Program-made: the position numbers and the translations under genes
Source: Monosporascus cannonballus
Taxonomy: Eukaryota > Ascomycota > Sordariomycetes > Xylariales
Length of the DNA stretch: 64,000 nucleotides
Direction of reading: 5' to 3'
Assembly: GCA_004154925.1 (NCBI GenBank)
Contig: QJNS01000143.1
Location: 1-64,000 of the forward strand
Part shown: positions 9,063 through 19,230 of the stretch, piece by piece
Numbering within the stretch: the stretch's first letter is position 1
Layout: each line of letters starts with the position of its first letter
Notes under the pieces: model-generated
Seen by the model: the letters and a program-made list of their open reading frames with translations, nothing else
What the model was told of the DNA's origin: nothing
Databases searched by the model: none

Positions 9063-10770
9063 CTAAGCCGACGAGATCTCTTGCTTCACCCAGTTCTCAA
9101 GTCCGCCCCTGGTAATGATCTCCTGCACATTGGGCGGTAGCTCGCCAACCTTTTGACTCCAGGTCTTCCCGCCCTCGTCTTCGGTGACGGTAACCTTGCT
9201 CCTTCTCGAGTCCCACAGGAAATTCCAACCTGTACGACGAGTCAATACCTTCTCTTCACCCTCAGCAGTCTTGAAAGTCTCCCGTAGTCGCTGCACGAGG
9301 CGTGGTATCTCCACGAGAATCAAAGCGTTGTTGATACTGTTCCGGCTGAAGATATTTCCGAAGCTGCCGGAGACAACAAGCGGGATCTTTTTAGCGATGA
9401 TGGCCGTAGCAGCTTGTTCACGGGAGCTGCCGCATCCGAAGTTAAACCCGGCCACCAGGACATCGCCCGCCTTAGCGATGTCGCCGAAATTTAGGTCGAA
9501 ATTCTCCATAACCACCTCGGCCATCTTCTCGACGGTTATGTCATCTTGGTATGTGTATTTTCCGGGTTAAACGCCGTCCGTGTTGATGTCGTCAGCGTCG
9601 GAAAACGATCTCACCCTGTATCTTTTCCGGGAAGCCAGGCAGGATGTAAGTCAGAGTTTCCTCGCTTTCAGAGGTCTCGACGCCCGCATCATTTTGCTCA
9701 GCCCCCGAGATAATGCTGTCAGCTTCGGCGATGATCTTCTCTAAAGCATCTTCTATGCTCAATGCTTTGTTTTGCCCGAACCGACCAGTACCCTCTCCAA
9801 TAATAGGCTTTTCCGCACCCGCCGGCTGTTGGTACCAACCAGGGCCAGCGATCTTACCCTGTAGAGCGCTGGCTGCGACAACTCCTGGGCTTGCTAGATA
9901 GGTCTTGGAACTGGTGGAACCCATGCGTCCGGGGAAGTTTCGGTTACTTGCAGAAATCCCCGCCTTGTGCGGCAGAAGCAAGCCCTACGAGTTTCGTTAC
10001 TCCAGTTTCGACGCTTAGAAATTTTCGAGCTCTTACAGTACCCAGACCAATACAAGGGCCGCAGCCAGAAGGAAGCTGCCGGGCTCCAGCGTCAAGAAGA
10101 ACTTGCCAATCCCCAGTCTCTTCTACTGCCTGTTGTTCAAGCAGAGAGGCCGCTGCGATGTAGAAGTTGACGCCAGGCGCTACTTTGGGCTCAATGCCCT
10201 TTTGAGCAGCCTCACGGAACACTCTTGCTGCTGCTTGAATGTCTGATGCCCTCCCGTTGGTGCAGCTGACCAGATATGCCTTATTGATATTGATATCCTT
10301 GGCTTCCAACTCGCGGAGAGGCGTCGCAATCTTGACGGCGTTTGGCCCAGAAACGAAAGGAGACAATGTCGAGAGGGAACCGGTCTTGAATGAGTTGGTC
10401 AATTCTCTGATGCAAGAACTGATTTGTAGCAACACCATCCCCCAACACCGCGGAGGCCGTGGCCTTGGCACGTAGCCATGTCTCCAAGGTCGAATCGACT
10501 GGAAAGAGTCCGGACAATGCGCCCCATTCCGTAGTCATGTTGGCAATAGCTAGACGATCATCGACCGATAAGCTAGCCATAGTCTCCTTAGAGCAAGTAA
10601 ATTCGATGGCGTGATTCAACACTTCGTCCTGGTTAAATAAACTGCAGAGTGCAACAATGACATCCTTTGCAGTTACACCTGGAGGTAATATCCCCGTAAA
10701 GGTTACCCCTGCAACAGGAGGAACTTGGAGCCAAGTCTTTCCAGTCGCGTATATGCTTGCTGCATCGGGC
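9063..10770 (-). pseudogene. Homoaconitase (LYS4/LysF-like) relic, 5'-truncated
   Basis: Homoaconitase is the mitochondrial 4Fe-4S hydro-lyase of fungal lysine (alpha-aminoadipate) synthesis. Recognisable minus-strand blocks in order: [86 protein letters not shown] (cluster Cys), [10 protein letters not shown] (two cluster Cys), [22 protein letters not shown], the C-terminal swivel block [15 protein letters not shown] and [20 protein letters not shown] plausible intron (9985-10036, GTAAGA...CGTAG) joins CGPCIGLGT to [13 protein letters not shown]. Disruptions: homology stops at about 10770, so roughly the first quarter (DSH-type block) is absent; a frameshifting deletion near 10375; a 1-nt frameshift near 9600; and TAA at about 9567 where Tyr is expected before PGKYTYQDD. 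It is therefore a dead duplicate; a working gene should exist elsewhere. A related aconitase paralogue is a less likely source. Confidence 0.8.
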
Positions 10771-13700
10771 CTCCTCCACAGGATAACTTCCGAAGTCTCA
10801 CTTTTACCCTGAGGTGTCCAGAGGATTATTTCCTACCTCGACCTAATTCCTTTGACAGTTTTCCAAACCCCTGGGTAATAGCCCATCCGCTTCTCTGATG
10901 AATACAGGATGTCGTATTGGCGGGGGGCGTATCCTCTTCACAGCGTATGAGTGCGCTCACCTGAGGTTAGTATTGCATGATTTATCAGCTACAACACCCA
11001 AAAGTTTGCCTTGCCTGTGAGCGAGAGACGTCGATGCTTTATCCGAGTCTTGGTTACATGGCATGATTCATGTGATTTTGCTTGCTCTCGGCAGTCACAG
11101 AGCCTAGCCATCTTTGATTAATGCAGCCAGACACGGAGACCGATGCTTTGAACATTTAGTGATGTTCGTCCACGCCATATCGGTGATCTAGAAACGAGCA
11201 TATCAGGAACTCAAAACCGCCGCCGTAGCCCGCATCACCGCCCTGTGATTCCCAATAATGTGCATACGATTCAGCAGGGCCCTTCCTCAGCGCCACATAC
11301 CCCCAAGCCGTCAGTTGTCCAAAGTGTACTCTGGGATTCGCCGCAGAGCCTTTCTTGCCACGGCCTTAACTGCTGAGCAATGGCTAACCCGGCCGATTTT
11401 GGAACTTTGCGGAAGGCCGATCCGGGTTCGTTAATTATATGACGTACGTTACCCGACACAGACACTTCAAACTTTCGAGACAGCATTGTTGCGGAATATG
11501 GACACCGCCTCACCTATGAAACCGGCAGGATCTGCAGCTGCCGCTCGTTGCCGAAGGACGCCGACTTGTCGGATAAATTACGTCATGACATAAGAGGAGG
11601 AGATAGTGGTTATTTCCTTTATTCGGCGGACTCTGGACACCCTTCGTATTACTCCAGCCTAATATTTCCTCCTAAGCCACATGAAGTTCTTTCTCGTTTT
11701 GATTGGTTCTGATTAGATTGTGGACGTCCATACGGTCTCTGCAGGTATGCCGGTCATTGCGTAGCATTGCATTCTAAATTATAGCAGCGCTTGAAATGTG
11801 TCTCGGATAGCTTTACGAAGTAGATGATAGACAACGCGTTCACGAATATTGACTGGGCAAATACAATTTGTTTGGTGACGAAAGGACTATTCCTGTCTCG
11901 GCCTGCCTCGGGTTGATATGCCAAGACAATTACTGGCTCCCCCCAGGTCTTTCCACGAGCAATAAGCTTTGCCAAGAACCTTTGATCGGCGGTTGGATGG
12001 TGAAAAGCAGAAGCATTTTTGGAGCCTTGGCGCCCAGCTCATCCATAAGTTCGGCGCACAAGTTCGTCCGTCCCTATTCACCCTGCCGAGTCACTATCGA
12101 TCACAGAGTCTCCAGTGACTAACGCTGACGGCACCCGTTGAATTTACTACCTGTTTATTATGCAACTCCGGCTTACAGTTGAACTCGACAGGGAAATATC
12201 CCTTCGCTTTAACGGATTAGGTATTACGCGCACTTCGACACCATTCGGGAAATCGGGAGCCGGATCAACCAATAATGAGGGTCCCATCCTCCCCGCAATC
12301 CCGGTGAGCGGCTCGTCGGATCCGGTTCCTTATCGAGTACCTGGAAGACGACGAATCTGCAAGAGAAGTCTCTATGTCTCGAGAGATTTGTACGTCCGAT
12401 TCTTGATCAGTAAGGGGGACTCCATCACCATTCGCGATCGAGGAGAGATGACATATACTGGGCTTCAACTCGCGGGAGATCAAGCAACTCGCCTAGAATT
12501 CTTTTTTTTCCTTGCATGCAATGGCACGTGGAAGACCACGACTTTAACTTGGTACCTACACTTTCAGGGACTGCTTGCGAGGTGCACAACTTTCAAGTGA
12601 GGGTGACCGTGTAACATGGGTATGTGTATACACGGTATTACAGACGCTTCTGTTTTCGCACTAGCCTGAAGAAGTATCTCCGTCTGGTGATACCTAAAAA
12701 GCCCTGGAGTCGCCGGGATTCCGTCCACCAGTGTCATATTAGGTAGGGGCCACGGTTGGGCTAATTGGATGAGAAAAGACGGAGCAGGCACAGTATGGGG
12801 GACACCCCGGACACCCATATGCGAGACTCCATTCCGTCATTGCCCTGTATTAGCAGGTCGTATTGTGCAGATATTAATTCTACATTTATTTCTCGCATCC
12901 GAGCACTACCACAATCGTCACATCCCCGCGGGCCTTGCATTCGGCCACACGTATCGAGTCACGGGTGGTTGTTTCGCAATTACAAATACTAGATATGTGA
13001 AAAGCGGCACTGAACAGTATTCTTCTTGTCTATGGTAGAGTACAGTAATATGGCATATGGCACGCGAAGTATGGATAAAATCGAGATGAAACTCTTCCTT
13101 GTTCGAGAGCTCGACGAGGAAGTCCCAAAGCTGCACCGATATATCACCCTCTCTCCCTTCCGTTTGGTAACGTTCTCCCGTTAGTGCTTTGGCATCCAAA
13201 GGCTCACTATATCGACTTGTGGACAAACCTTGGTCAGACTTTTGTTGAACCGCAGTGGGAAACCATGGTGATTGTCGATATGGATTTCCAGCCAGTTGGC
13301 AGAACGCCTCATCGAACAGTAACGCAAGTCCGTCCTCGGGATTGAAAACGCTTTCGAGACGCCGTCACCAGACGCTCGAAATCAAAAGGATAGAGATAGG
13401 CATGCACATGTATGTATGTATGTATATGCTGGTGCATGTACAGCTATGCACTTATTTGTACATCTGGCTACTCGGTTAGGGATGCCCGCTCTCGTACAGT
13501 ACTGTACCCGGCATCACAGTTCACCCCACACTGGTCACGGGCTAGGATGGATCTGGGCGGTTCGTGCCAAAAGTGTCTGACCACCCAGTCACCCCAGTCA
13601 GCCACCCACCCTCTGCGATCAAATGGCTCCGGGTACCCATTCAACGGGCTCCCAAAGGTCCCCCGATCCCACCGCCGCCACTCGTTCTTGTTTCTTGCAC

Positions 13701-14159
13701 CCAAGAGATTCTTCTCGGCGCCCAGCCTTCACATCTCGACCTCAAGAACAATCCCCGCTACTCGTAATTATACAGCCTCTCATCGCAACAACTGTTGGAC
13801 CTTGGATGAGGGAAGAATAGGGAAAGTAAAAGGAACGCTGTCGCCCAACGTGTATCATTCACCGCCCGATCCCGGTACGGCAATCGAATTTGAAATCGAC
13901 ACGCGACAACTTTAACGTAGGACTGGGGCTCGGGCGTAGCCAATACTCGAATCTAAGGGGTTATAGCCCTCGACGTTAGCCGACCCGCGACTTCTATCCC
14001 CAAACAACGAAAAGGTTGATCCGTCTTTCGCGCATCTGGGAACTCTCAAAAGCCATCGCTAGGGGCGCCTGTTCCATGGCTTACAGTCCCGGATAGTGTG
14101 AGCCTGCGTCTCGAGCGTCATCGCGTCTCGGGACTGGCCTCTTCATTCCTGGGTCGGAA
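10771..14159. other. Unassigned region with possible decayed genes
   Basis: No intact gene recognised in about 3.4 kb. Coding-like minus-strand pieces occur at 11271-11513 (VSVSGNVRHIINEPGSAFRK), 11754-11975 (ARGKTWGEPVIVLAYQPEAG), 12564-12818 and 12918-13226 (GDISVQLWDFLVELSNKEEF), in different frames and separated by stops. They could be parts of one or two decayed genes, but I cannot name a family. A short TATG repeat lies at about 13408-13424. The last ~700 bp before 14160 should hold the palH promoter and leader; I did not find clear PacC-type GCCARG sites there. Confidence 0.4.
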
Positions 14160-16445
14160 ATGGACGCACGGCAGGAATGGCAGCGGTCCACGGAGGACAT
14201 CGTCAACGCCATTCCTACTGTCACTCCCGATATCTCAGCTAGCCTGTGCTCGCCTTTGATCCTTCGATCCAATGGCGTACTATCGCTGCCTGGAGCCCAG
14301 CCGATCACTTTGTCGGCCGATGCCTTCTACATACCAGATTGCAGCCAAGTACCTCAGCCGGCCATTATCGCGAACGGTGGATTAAATATAGATCAAACTT
14401 CTGCTCCGTCGGACCTCGACTTTTCCGACTTTCGCGATCCTTTCTATGCCTCCACTTTCCCGCAATGTTACGCCTTGGCTGCGACCACTGTGCTTGCATA
14501 TGTGCTCTTTATCATGCTGATCATCGTACCCCGATCGTTTCTCGACGGTGGAGTCGTTGTCTTGGGGAGACGCGGGTTTACGAATGGCCCTACAAACGGC
14601 GTCAGCATCGGAGGTCGCCCGTGGCTTCAAAAGGTCGCCACCCTGACTGTCGCCATATCGCTGACAATTGCTACCGGTGATACATTCCGAGAGGCCGAGA
14701 AGCAATATGCTTGGGGGATCCAGAACGCATCGGCCCTCCAGGCCGAAGTCCTCGGTGGGACTCAACTAAAAGCCATCCAGCTGATTTCTGACACTTTTCT
14801 ATGGCTGGCTCAAGCTCAGACCTTGATACGCCTGTTCCCGCGACAGAGAGAAAAGATTATCATCAAATGGACCGCCTTTTCGCTAATTTCACTTGATGTG
14901 ATTTTTGGCGCGCTCAACAGCTTCCATTATGCCGGACAAGGACAAGTCCGACCTCACAACTTCACTGAGGCGGTGCCGGCTCTAAGTTATCTGTTTCAGT
15001 TATCGCTCGGGCTTCTATACGCCGCCTGGGTTATATATTACTCGCTTATGAAGAAGCGATACGCGTTCTATCATCCTCTGATGAAGAACGTTTCGCTCGT
15101 CGCCGTCTTATCCATTATCTCGATCCTCGTCCCAGTGGTTTTCTTCATTCTAGACATTGCGGAGCCGGATTTCACTGGGTGGGGTGAGTATGTGAGATGG
15201 GTCGGTGCAGCTGCCGCGAGCGTAGTTGTCTGGGAATGGGTAGAAAGAATTGAGGCACTGGAGCGTGAAGAGAAGAAGAACGGCATCCTCGGACGGGAAG
15301 TTTTCGATGGCGATGAGATGATGGACGCGACACCCTCGGAGCTTACATGGCCGCGGCGGCGGAAAAACAAGAAGAACGGAGGCGATGGTGATGGTGGTGA
15401 GAGCGGCTACGGCTCGAGCGGCATGAACCCTTCATCAGGGAGTCGAAGCAACATGTGGCCCGCTATGTCATCCATCGCTAGCCGGTATAGGCCAAGAGCT
15501 GAGAGTGGCCCGGACCAGCGGCGGCAGCACTCGAACACTCAAGGCCCATCCACAGGCAGCCCGGCAGCTCGGTTCTTGCAGCCACCTCTTTGGCTGTCAC
15601 GACCGCCTCCAGCAGTCACTCCCGTGAGTAGAGCGGAAACGGCAAGCGCTGACAGCACTGTGTATGCTGTCCGCTACCAGCCCGTTACGGAGACTGTCTC
15701 CGGGTTGACAGATGATCAGCCTAACCGGCCCCTCTCGAGAGGCGGAAGCGTCATGTCTCCAATAGAGAACACAATGTCAGAGAGGAGCGAATGTTCCCGA
15801 AGCCCTCCCCCACAACCTCCCCCACAACCGCAACAACCATTATCTAACGTGGTAGCCGAACATGAAAGAGACCACGGGCGTTGGCACAAACTAGCACAGC
15901 TCAACCCATTCCGGACTCATTCTTACGGACCCCCTGCTGAGATTGTGCCCCACACGGCACCGAAGCAACAGGCGCAACGGCGTGGTTACGAAAGTCGAGG
16001 TAGATGGGACTTCAGGGGACGGTTAGAAGATTTTGCTACGACACAGGCCGAAAGAATTATGGAGAGGATGCGAGGTACGCCGGATACGGAGAGTCTAGAG
16101 GTCACCGTCATACCGGCTCCGCCTCGTAGGGGAGCAGCGCTTTCTAGGCTGCTTGAGGAGGAGGAGGAAGCACAGCAACAGAGCTCCCCAGTATCGCCTT
16201 CTGGCCTATTTGCCCTCAGGACTCCCGGCACCAGCTTGGCGCCAAACCCACCGGGACCTACACAAAGTCCGGGAGAAAGAGGCGGTGATGGTTCACATAC
16301 CGGGCCGCCGGCTCAGATTAGAAACGATAATACGTTGTTAACCCCGACTGCCCCTGGAGACCCGGACCAGCCACAACGTGTTTTTCCAGGTCCTGCTGTC
16401 GCGCGTCCGACAGCAGATGACGTACGGCAAGACAGACCAAGTTAA
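14160..16445 (+). CDS. palH: pH-response sensor PalH/RIM21-like protein
   Basis: Single open frame of 761 codons. PalH/Rim21 is the plasma-membrane seven-helix sensor of the ambient-pH (Pal/Rim) pathway; with the arrestin-like PalF it starts signalling that ends in proteolytic activation of PacC/Rim101. The N-terminal ectodomain carries two Cys (LCSPLILRSNGVLSLPG and IPDCSQVPQP). About seven hydrophobic segments follow: residues ~105-128 (ALAATTVLAYVLFIMLIIVP), ~155-172, ~205-225, ~235-255, ~275-292, ~308-330 and ~338-355. The remaining ~400 residues are a Pro/Ser/Gln-rich cytosolic tail (PPPQPPPQPQQP, EEEEEAQQQ), which in this family binds the arrestin. The first Met gives the expected ectodomain and there is no Met-led upstream extension. 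Length is within the range known for the family. The next gene downstream lies on the same strand; no functional link is evident. Confidence 0.9.
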   Translation: MDARQEWQRSTEDIVNAIPTVTPDISASLCSPLILRSNGVLSLPGAQPITLSADAFYIPDCSQVPQPAIIANGGLNIDQTSAPSDLDFSDFRDPFYASTFPQCYALAATTVLAYVLFIMLIIVPRSFLDGGVVVLGRRGFTNGPTNGVSIGGRPWLQKVATLTVAISLTIATGDTFREAEKQYAWGIQNASALQAEVLGGTQLKAIQLISDTFLWLAQAQTLIRLFPRQREKIIIKWTAFSLISLDVIFGALNSFHYAGQGQVRPHNFTEAVPALSYLFQLSLGLLYAAWVIYYSLMKKRYAFYHPLMKNVSLVAVLSIISILVPVVFFILDIAEPDFTGWGEYVRWVGAAAASVVVWEWVERIEALEREEKKNGILGREVFDGDEMMDATPSELTWPRRRKNKKNGGDGDGGESGYGSSGMNPSSGSRSNMWPAMSSIASRYRPRAESGPDQRRQHSNTQGPSTGSPAARFLQPPLWLSRPPPAVTPVSRAETASADSTVYAVRYQPVTETVSGLTDDQPNRPLSRGGSVMSPIENTMSERSECSRSPPPQPPPQPQQPLSNVVAEHERDHGRWHKLAQLNPFRTHSYGPPAEIVPHTAPKQQAQRRGYESRGRWDFRGRLEDFATTQAERIMERMRGTPDTESLEVTVIPAPPRRGAALSRLLEEEEEAQQQSSPVSPSGLFALRTPGTSLAPNPPGPTQSPGERGGDGSHTGPPAQIRNDNTLLTPTAPGDPDQPQRVFPGPAVARPTADDVRQDRPS

Positions 16446-17711
16446 CACCAGCAGGCAGGCGCTTGCACTTGAGGTTGTTCTTGTCTTTCTCGTTTCATGA
16501 GTGCTAAGCACCCTGGTCCAGGGTTCTTCTCGGTTAGCGGCATTGCAAGGCGCAGGTTTCAAAAAGCGGTATACCCCCGGATGGTTGCATTTTTGGTTGT
16601 CAAATGGAGTTGGTCGTGTATAATTTGGGGGCGTGCTGGTATTGCCACCACGCAGGTATAATATATGGCTAGATCGTATTTCGAATGTTGGAACATCTCT
16701 ACTGTATATATATTATATTATTTACGTCCCCACGTCGCAGCGTCCAGGGGAAGGGTTTACCATGTCGGCCATATCAGGACTGAGCTACTCGCCTCGTCAG
16801 GGAGCTAAAGGACGGAGAAATCTTGGATGCCCAGTCTACCATCTAGGTGGATTGGGAAGAGAGAATGGCCTCTCGATACAGATGCTCCTGGTCTACGAGT
16901 GGCGGCGCAGCTTAGTCAGCCACTGGCCTGGGTACCTAGTTTAATTGCAGACATGATCTGGTGGTATAAATCACTCTTGTATTGATGCGGCTCGCGGAGT
17001 GAGAGACAGAAGAGTTACTATGTGACAGCGCAAGGTAGGCCACAAGCTTTGATCCTGCAACTGCTCGTAACCAAACAGAATGACTATTCTGCTAGGCTCC
17101 ATGGTTCCATGGGAGTTCTATATGTTGCTTGGCGGTTGCGATATTATGTATGTTATAGAGTTCCCCCCTATTCGGGAAGAGAGGGATTTATTCTATCGGG
17201 TGTTTATGGGGTTAGCTTCTTCATAACCCAGTTAGAAGCGAAATCTCATAAAAAGAAGCGGGCCCGATTATCTCGGCATTGCCCGATCTGCCCAATACCT
17301 CGCAGGAGGAAAGAGGAGCCCTGGCAAAAAGGCTGCGAATAATGTATGATTAATAAAGTTCAGAAACTTCATTTCCATTTTTAAAACGAAAGCTTCAATT
17401 TTGCTTCTAGTAGTTGCCTACCCTGCCTACCTGCCTACCTCACGTTAGGTGAATTCTCGCATGTTTTGAGGTACCTCGGTAGTTCCTACTCGGATGACTT
17501 CACTCCTTTAGCATCTTTTGGGCTTCCCGTAGGCAATTTCTGCACCATCACCGGCTGTTCTTCTACCTGACCGACATTCACCGCACTCTAATCTGGGATC
17601 CCCCGACGCTTCATCTGCCAACCGAACCTCCCGGTCTTGGTGATTTGCCTTATCGGTTTTTTTTTTGTCTGCGCCTCAACCCTGCAGATTTTCTGGAGTT
17701 CTGCTGGCGCA
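16446..17711. other. Intergenic between palH and the ceramide synthase gene
   Basis: About 1.27 kb with no recognisable gene. It should contain the palH 3' untranslated region and the promoter of the downstream gene. It includes a 'gcctaccctgcctacctgcc' stretch near 17416 and a T-run of nine just upstream of the start codon region (17658-17666). Confidence 0.6.
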
Positions 17712-19230
17712 ATGACCTCAGGCGAACCTTTCCCTCTACTCAACACCTCGGCCGACCAGCTGCACTCGGCAAACGAGAGCGCGAACCCTCGCCGCCGCAG
17801 GAAGTCGAGCGGGCTCGGCGGCGAGATTCAAGCCGGCGATACGGGAGCCCCGAGTCTGCATACGAGCCTGGCGAGCCTGCAGAGCGCCTCATCGTCCACC
17901 ACTTCGCACGCCGCCAGCAGCAACGCCAACGGTCGGTCGTCGCCCGGGAAAGATGTACCCAAGAAGGGTTCCAAGCGCCGGAAAGCACGCTCTTTCCTGC
18001 GCCGTTGCAAGCACTTCACCCTCAAGCATACCTGGGTGCTTCCTCTAGTCATCCTGGCCGTCTTCCTCTCCCTGTATGCTATTGATCCGACCGAGTCAAA
18101 CCCCGTACACCACTTCATCTTCCTGTCCTATAAGCTACCTCTCGAGCCCGGCGCCGACCCCGACACGCCGCCGCAATATGGCAAGGGGTTATGGGATATC
18201 GCACTCGTGTCCTTCTACACCGTCGTACTGTCTTTCACCCGCGAATTCGTCATGCAAGAATTCCTTCGCCCGCTGTCTAAGTTCTGTGGTCTCAGATCCC
18301 GAGGCAAGCAGGCGCGCTTCATGGAGCAGATGTATACAGCGCTTTACTTCGCCGTCCTCGGCCCTGCTGGCATGTACGTCATGAGCCGGACCCCGGTTTG
18401 GTATTTCCATACTGCCGGCATGTACGAGAACTTCCCGCACAGGACGCACGAGGCCGTCTTCAAATTCTACTACCTGTTTCAGGCGGCCTACTGGGCGCAA
18501 CAGGCCATTGTGCTGCTCCTGGGAATGGAGAAGCCGCGCAAGGACTTCAAGGAACTAGTTGCCCACCACATAGTCAGTCTGGTTTTGATCGGCCTTAGCT
18601 ACCGCTTTCACTTCACCTATATGGGCTTGGCTGTGTACATCACCCACGACATTAGCGATTTCTTCCTGGCGGTAAGCTTAGACTCGAACCCTTTTCGAAA
18701 TTCCTAGTGCCTAGCGCGCTGGATGCTAATTCATATCCCGATAGACCTCCAAAACAATTAATTACCTCGACAGCGTCCTTGTGGGGCCGTACTTTGGCCT
18801 CTTCATGTGCGTGTGGATCTACCTGCGCCACTACCAGAACCTCCGCATCATTGCGTCGCTCTTCACCGAGTTCCAGACGGTCGGTCCCTACGAGCTCAAC
18901 TGGGAGACCCAGCAGTACAAGTGCTGGATCTCTTTCTACATCACCTTCGCGTTGCTCGCGTTGCTGCAAGCCCTGAACCTCTTCTGGCTGTTCTTCATCG
19001 TGAGGATCGCCTACCGCTTCGTCGTGTACCAGACGGCCGACGACGACCGATCCGAGGCCGAAGAGTCGGAGCTCGAAGAGCGCGAGGATGAGAAGCCCGC
19101 GGTGGGAAAGGCTGCCGCGGAGAGCGCCACCCTGTTGAACGGCAACGGCAGCGCGGTAGGCGCTCGGGCGAACGGGGCGAACGGGGCGAACGGGGCGAAC
19201 GGCTCCTCGAAGAAGAAGTCCGCTCGCTGA
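17712..19230 (+). CDS. lag1: Ceramide synthase, LAG1/LAC1 type
   Basis: Two exons, 17712-18671 and 18745-19230, with an intron at 18672-18744 (GTAAGC...CGATAG); in phase, 481 aa. Ceramide synthases acylate sphingoid bases with fatty acyl-CoA in the ER membrane. The TLC domain contains the catalytic His pair in KELVAHHIVSLVLIG (His285-286) and the following THDISDFFLATSKTINYLDS, split by the intron, which is the Lag1 motif region. Hydrophobic helices include WVLPLVILAVFLSLYAI (~108-124), WDIALVSFYTVVLSF, MYTALYFAVLGPAGMYVM and two near the C-terminus (LVGPYFGLFMCVWIYL, FFIVRIAYRFVVY). The N-terminus is Ser/Asn/Gly-rich with a basic KKGSKRRKARSFLRR block. The C-terminal tail is acidic (EAEESELEEREDEK) and ends in an Ala-Asn-Gly repeat and a lysine-rich KKKSAR end, compatible with ER retention. 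I chose ATG 17712; an in-frame upstream Met at 17637 would add a hydrophobic stretch and seems less likely. Fungi usually have two or three paralogues (LAG1, LAC1, BAR1); which one this is cannot be settled here. Confidence 0.9.
19170..19203 (+). repeat. 9-bp tandem repeat encoding Ala-Asn-Gly
   Basis: About four copies of a 'gcgaacggg' unit inside the last exon of the ceramide synthase gene, encoding ANG repeats in the cytosolic tail. The repeat number is likely to vary between strains. Confidence 0.9.

Noticed and set aside
13400..14159. PacC-type sites (GCCARG) upstream of palH
   Set aside because: I looked for the hexamer on both strands and found no convincing site.
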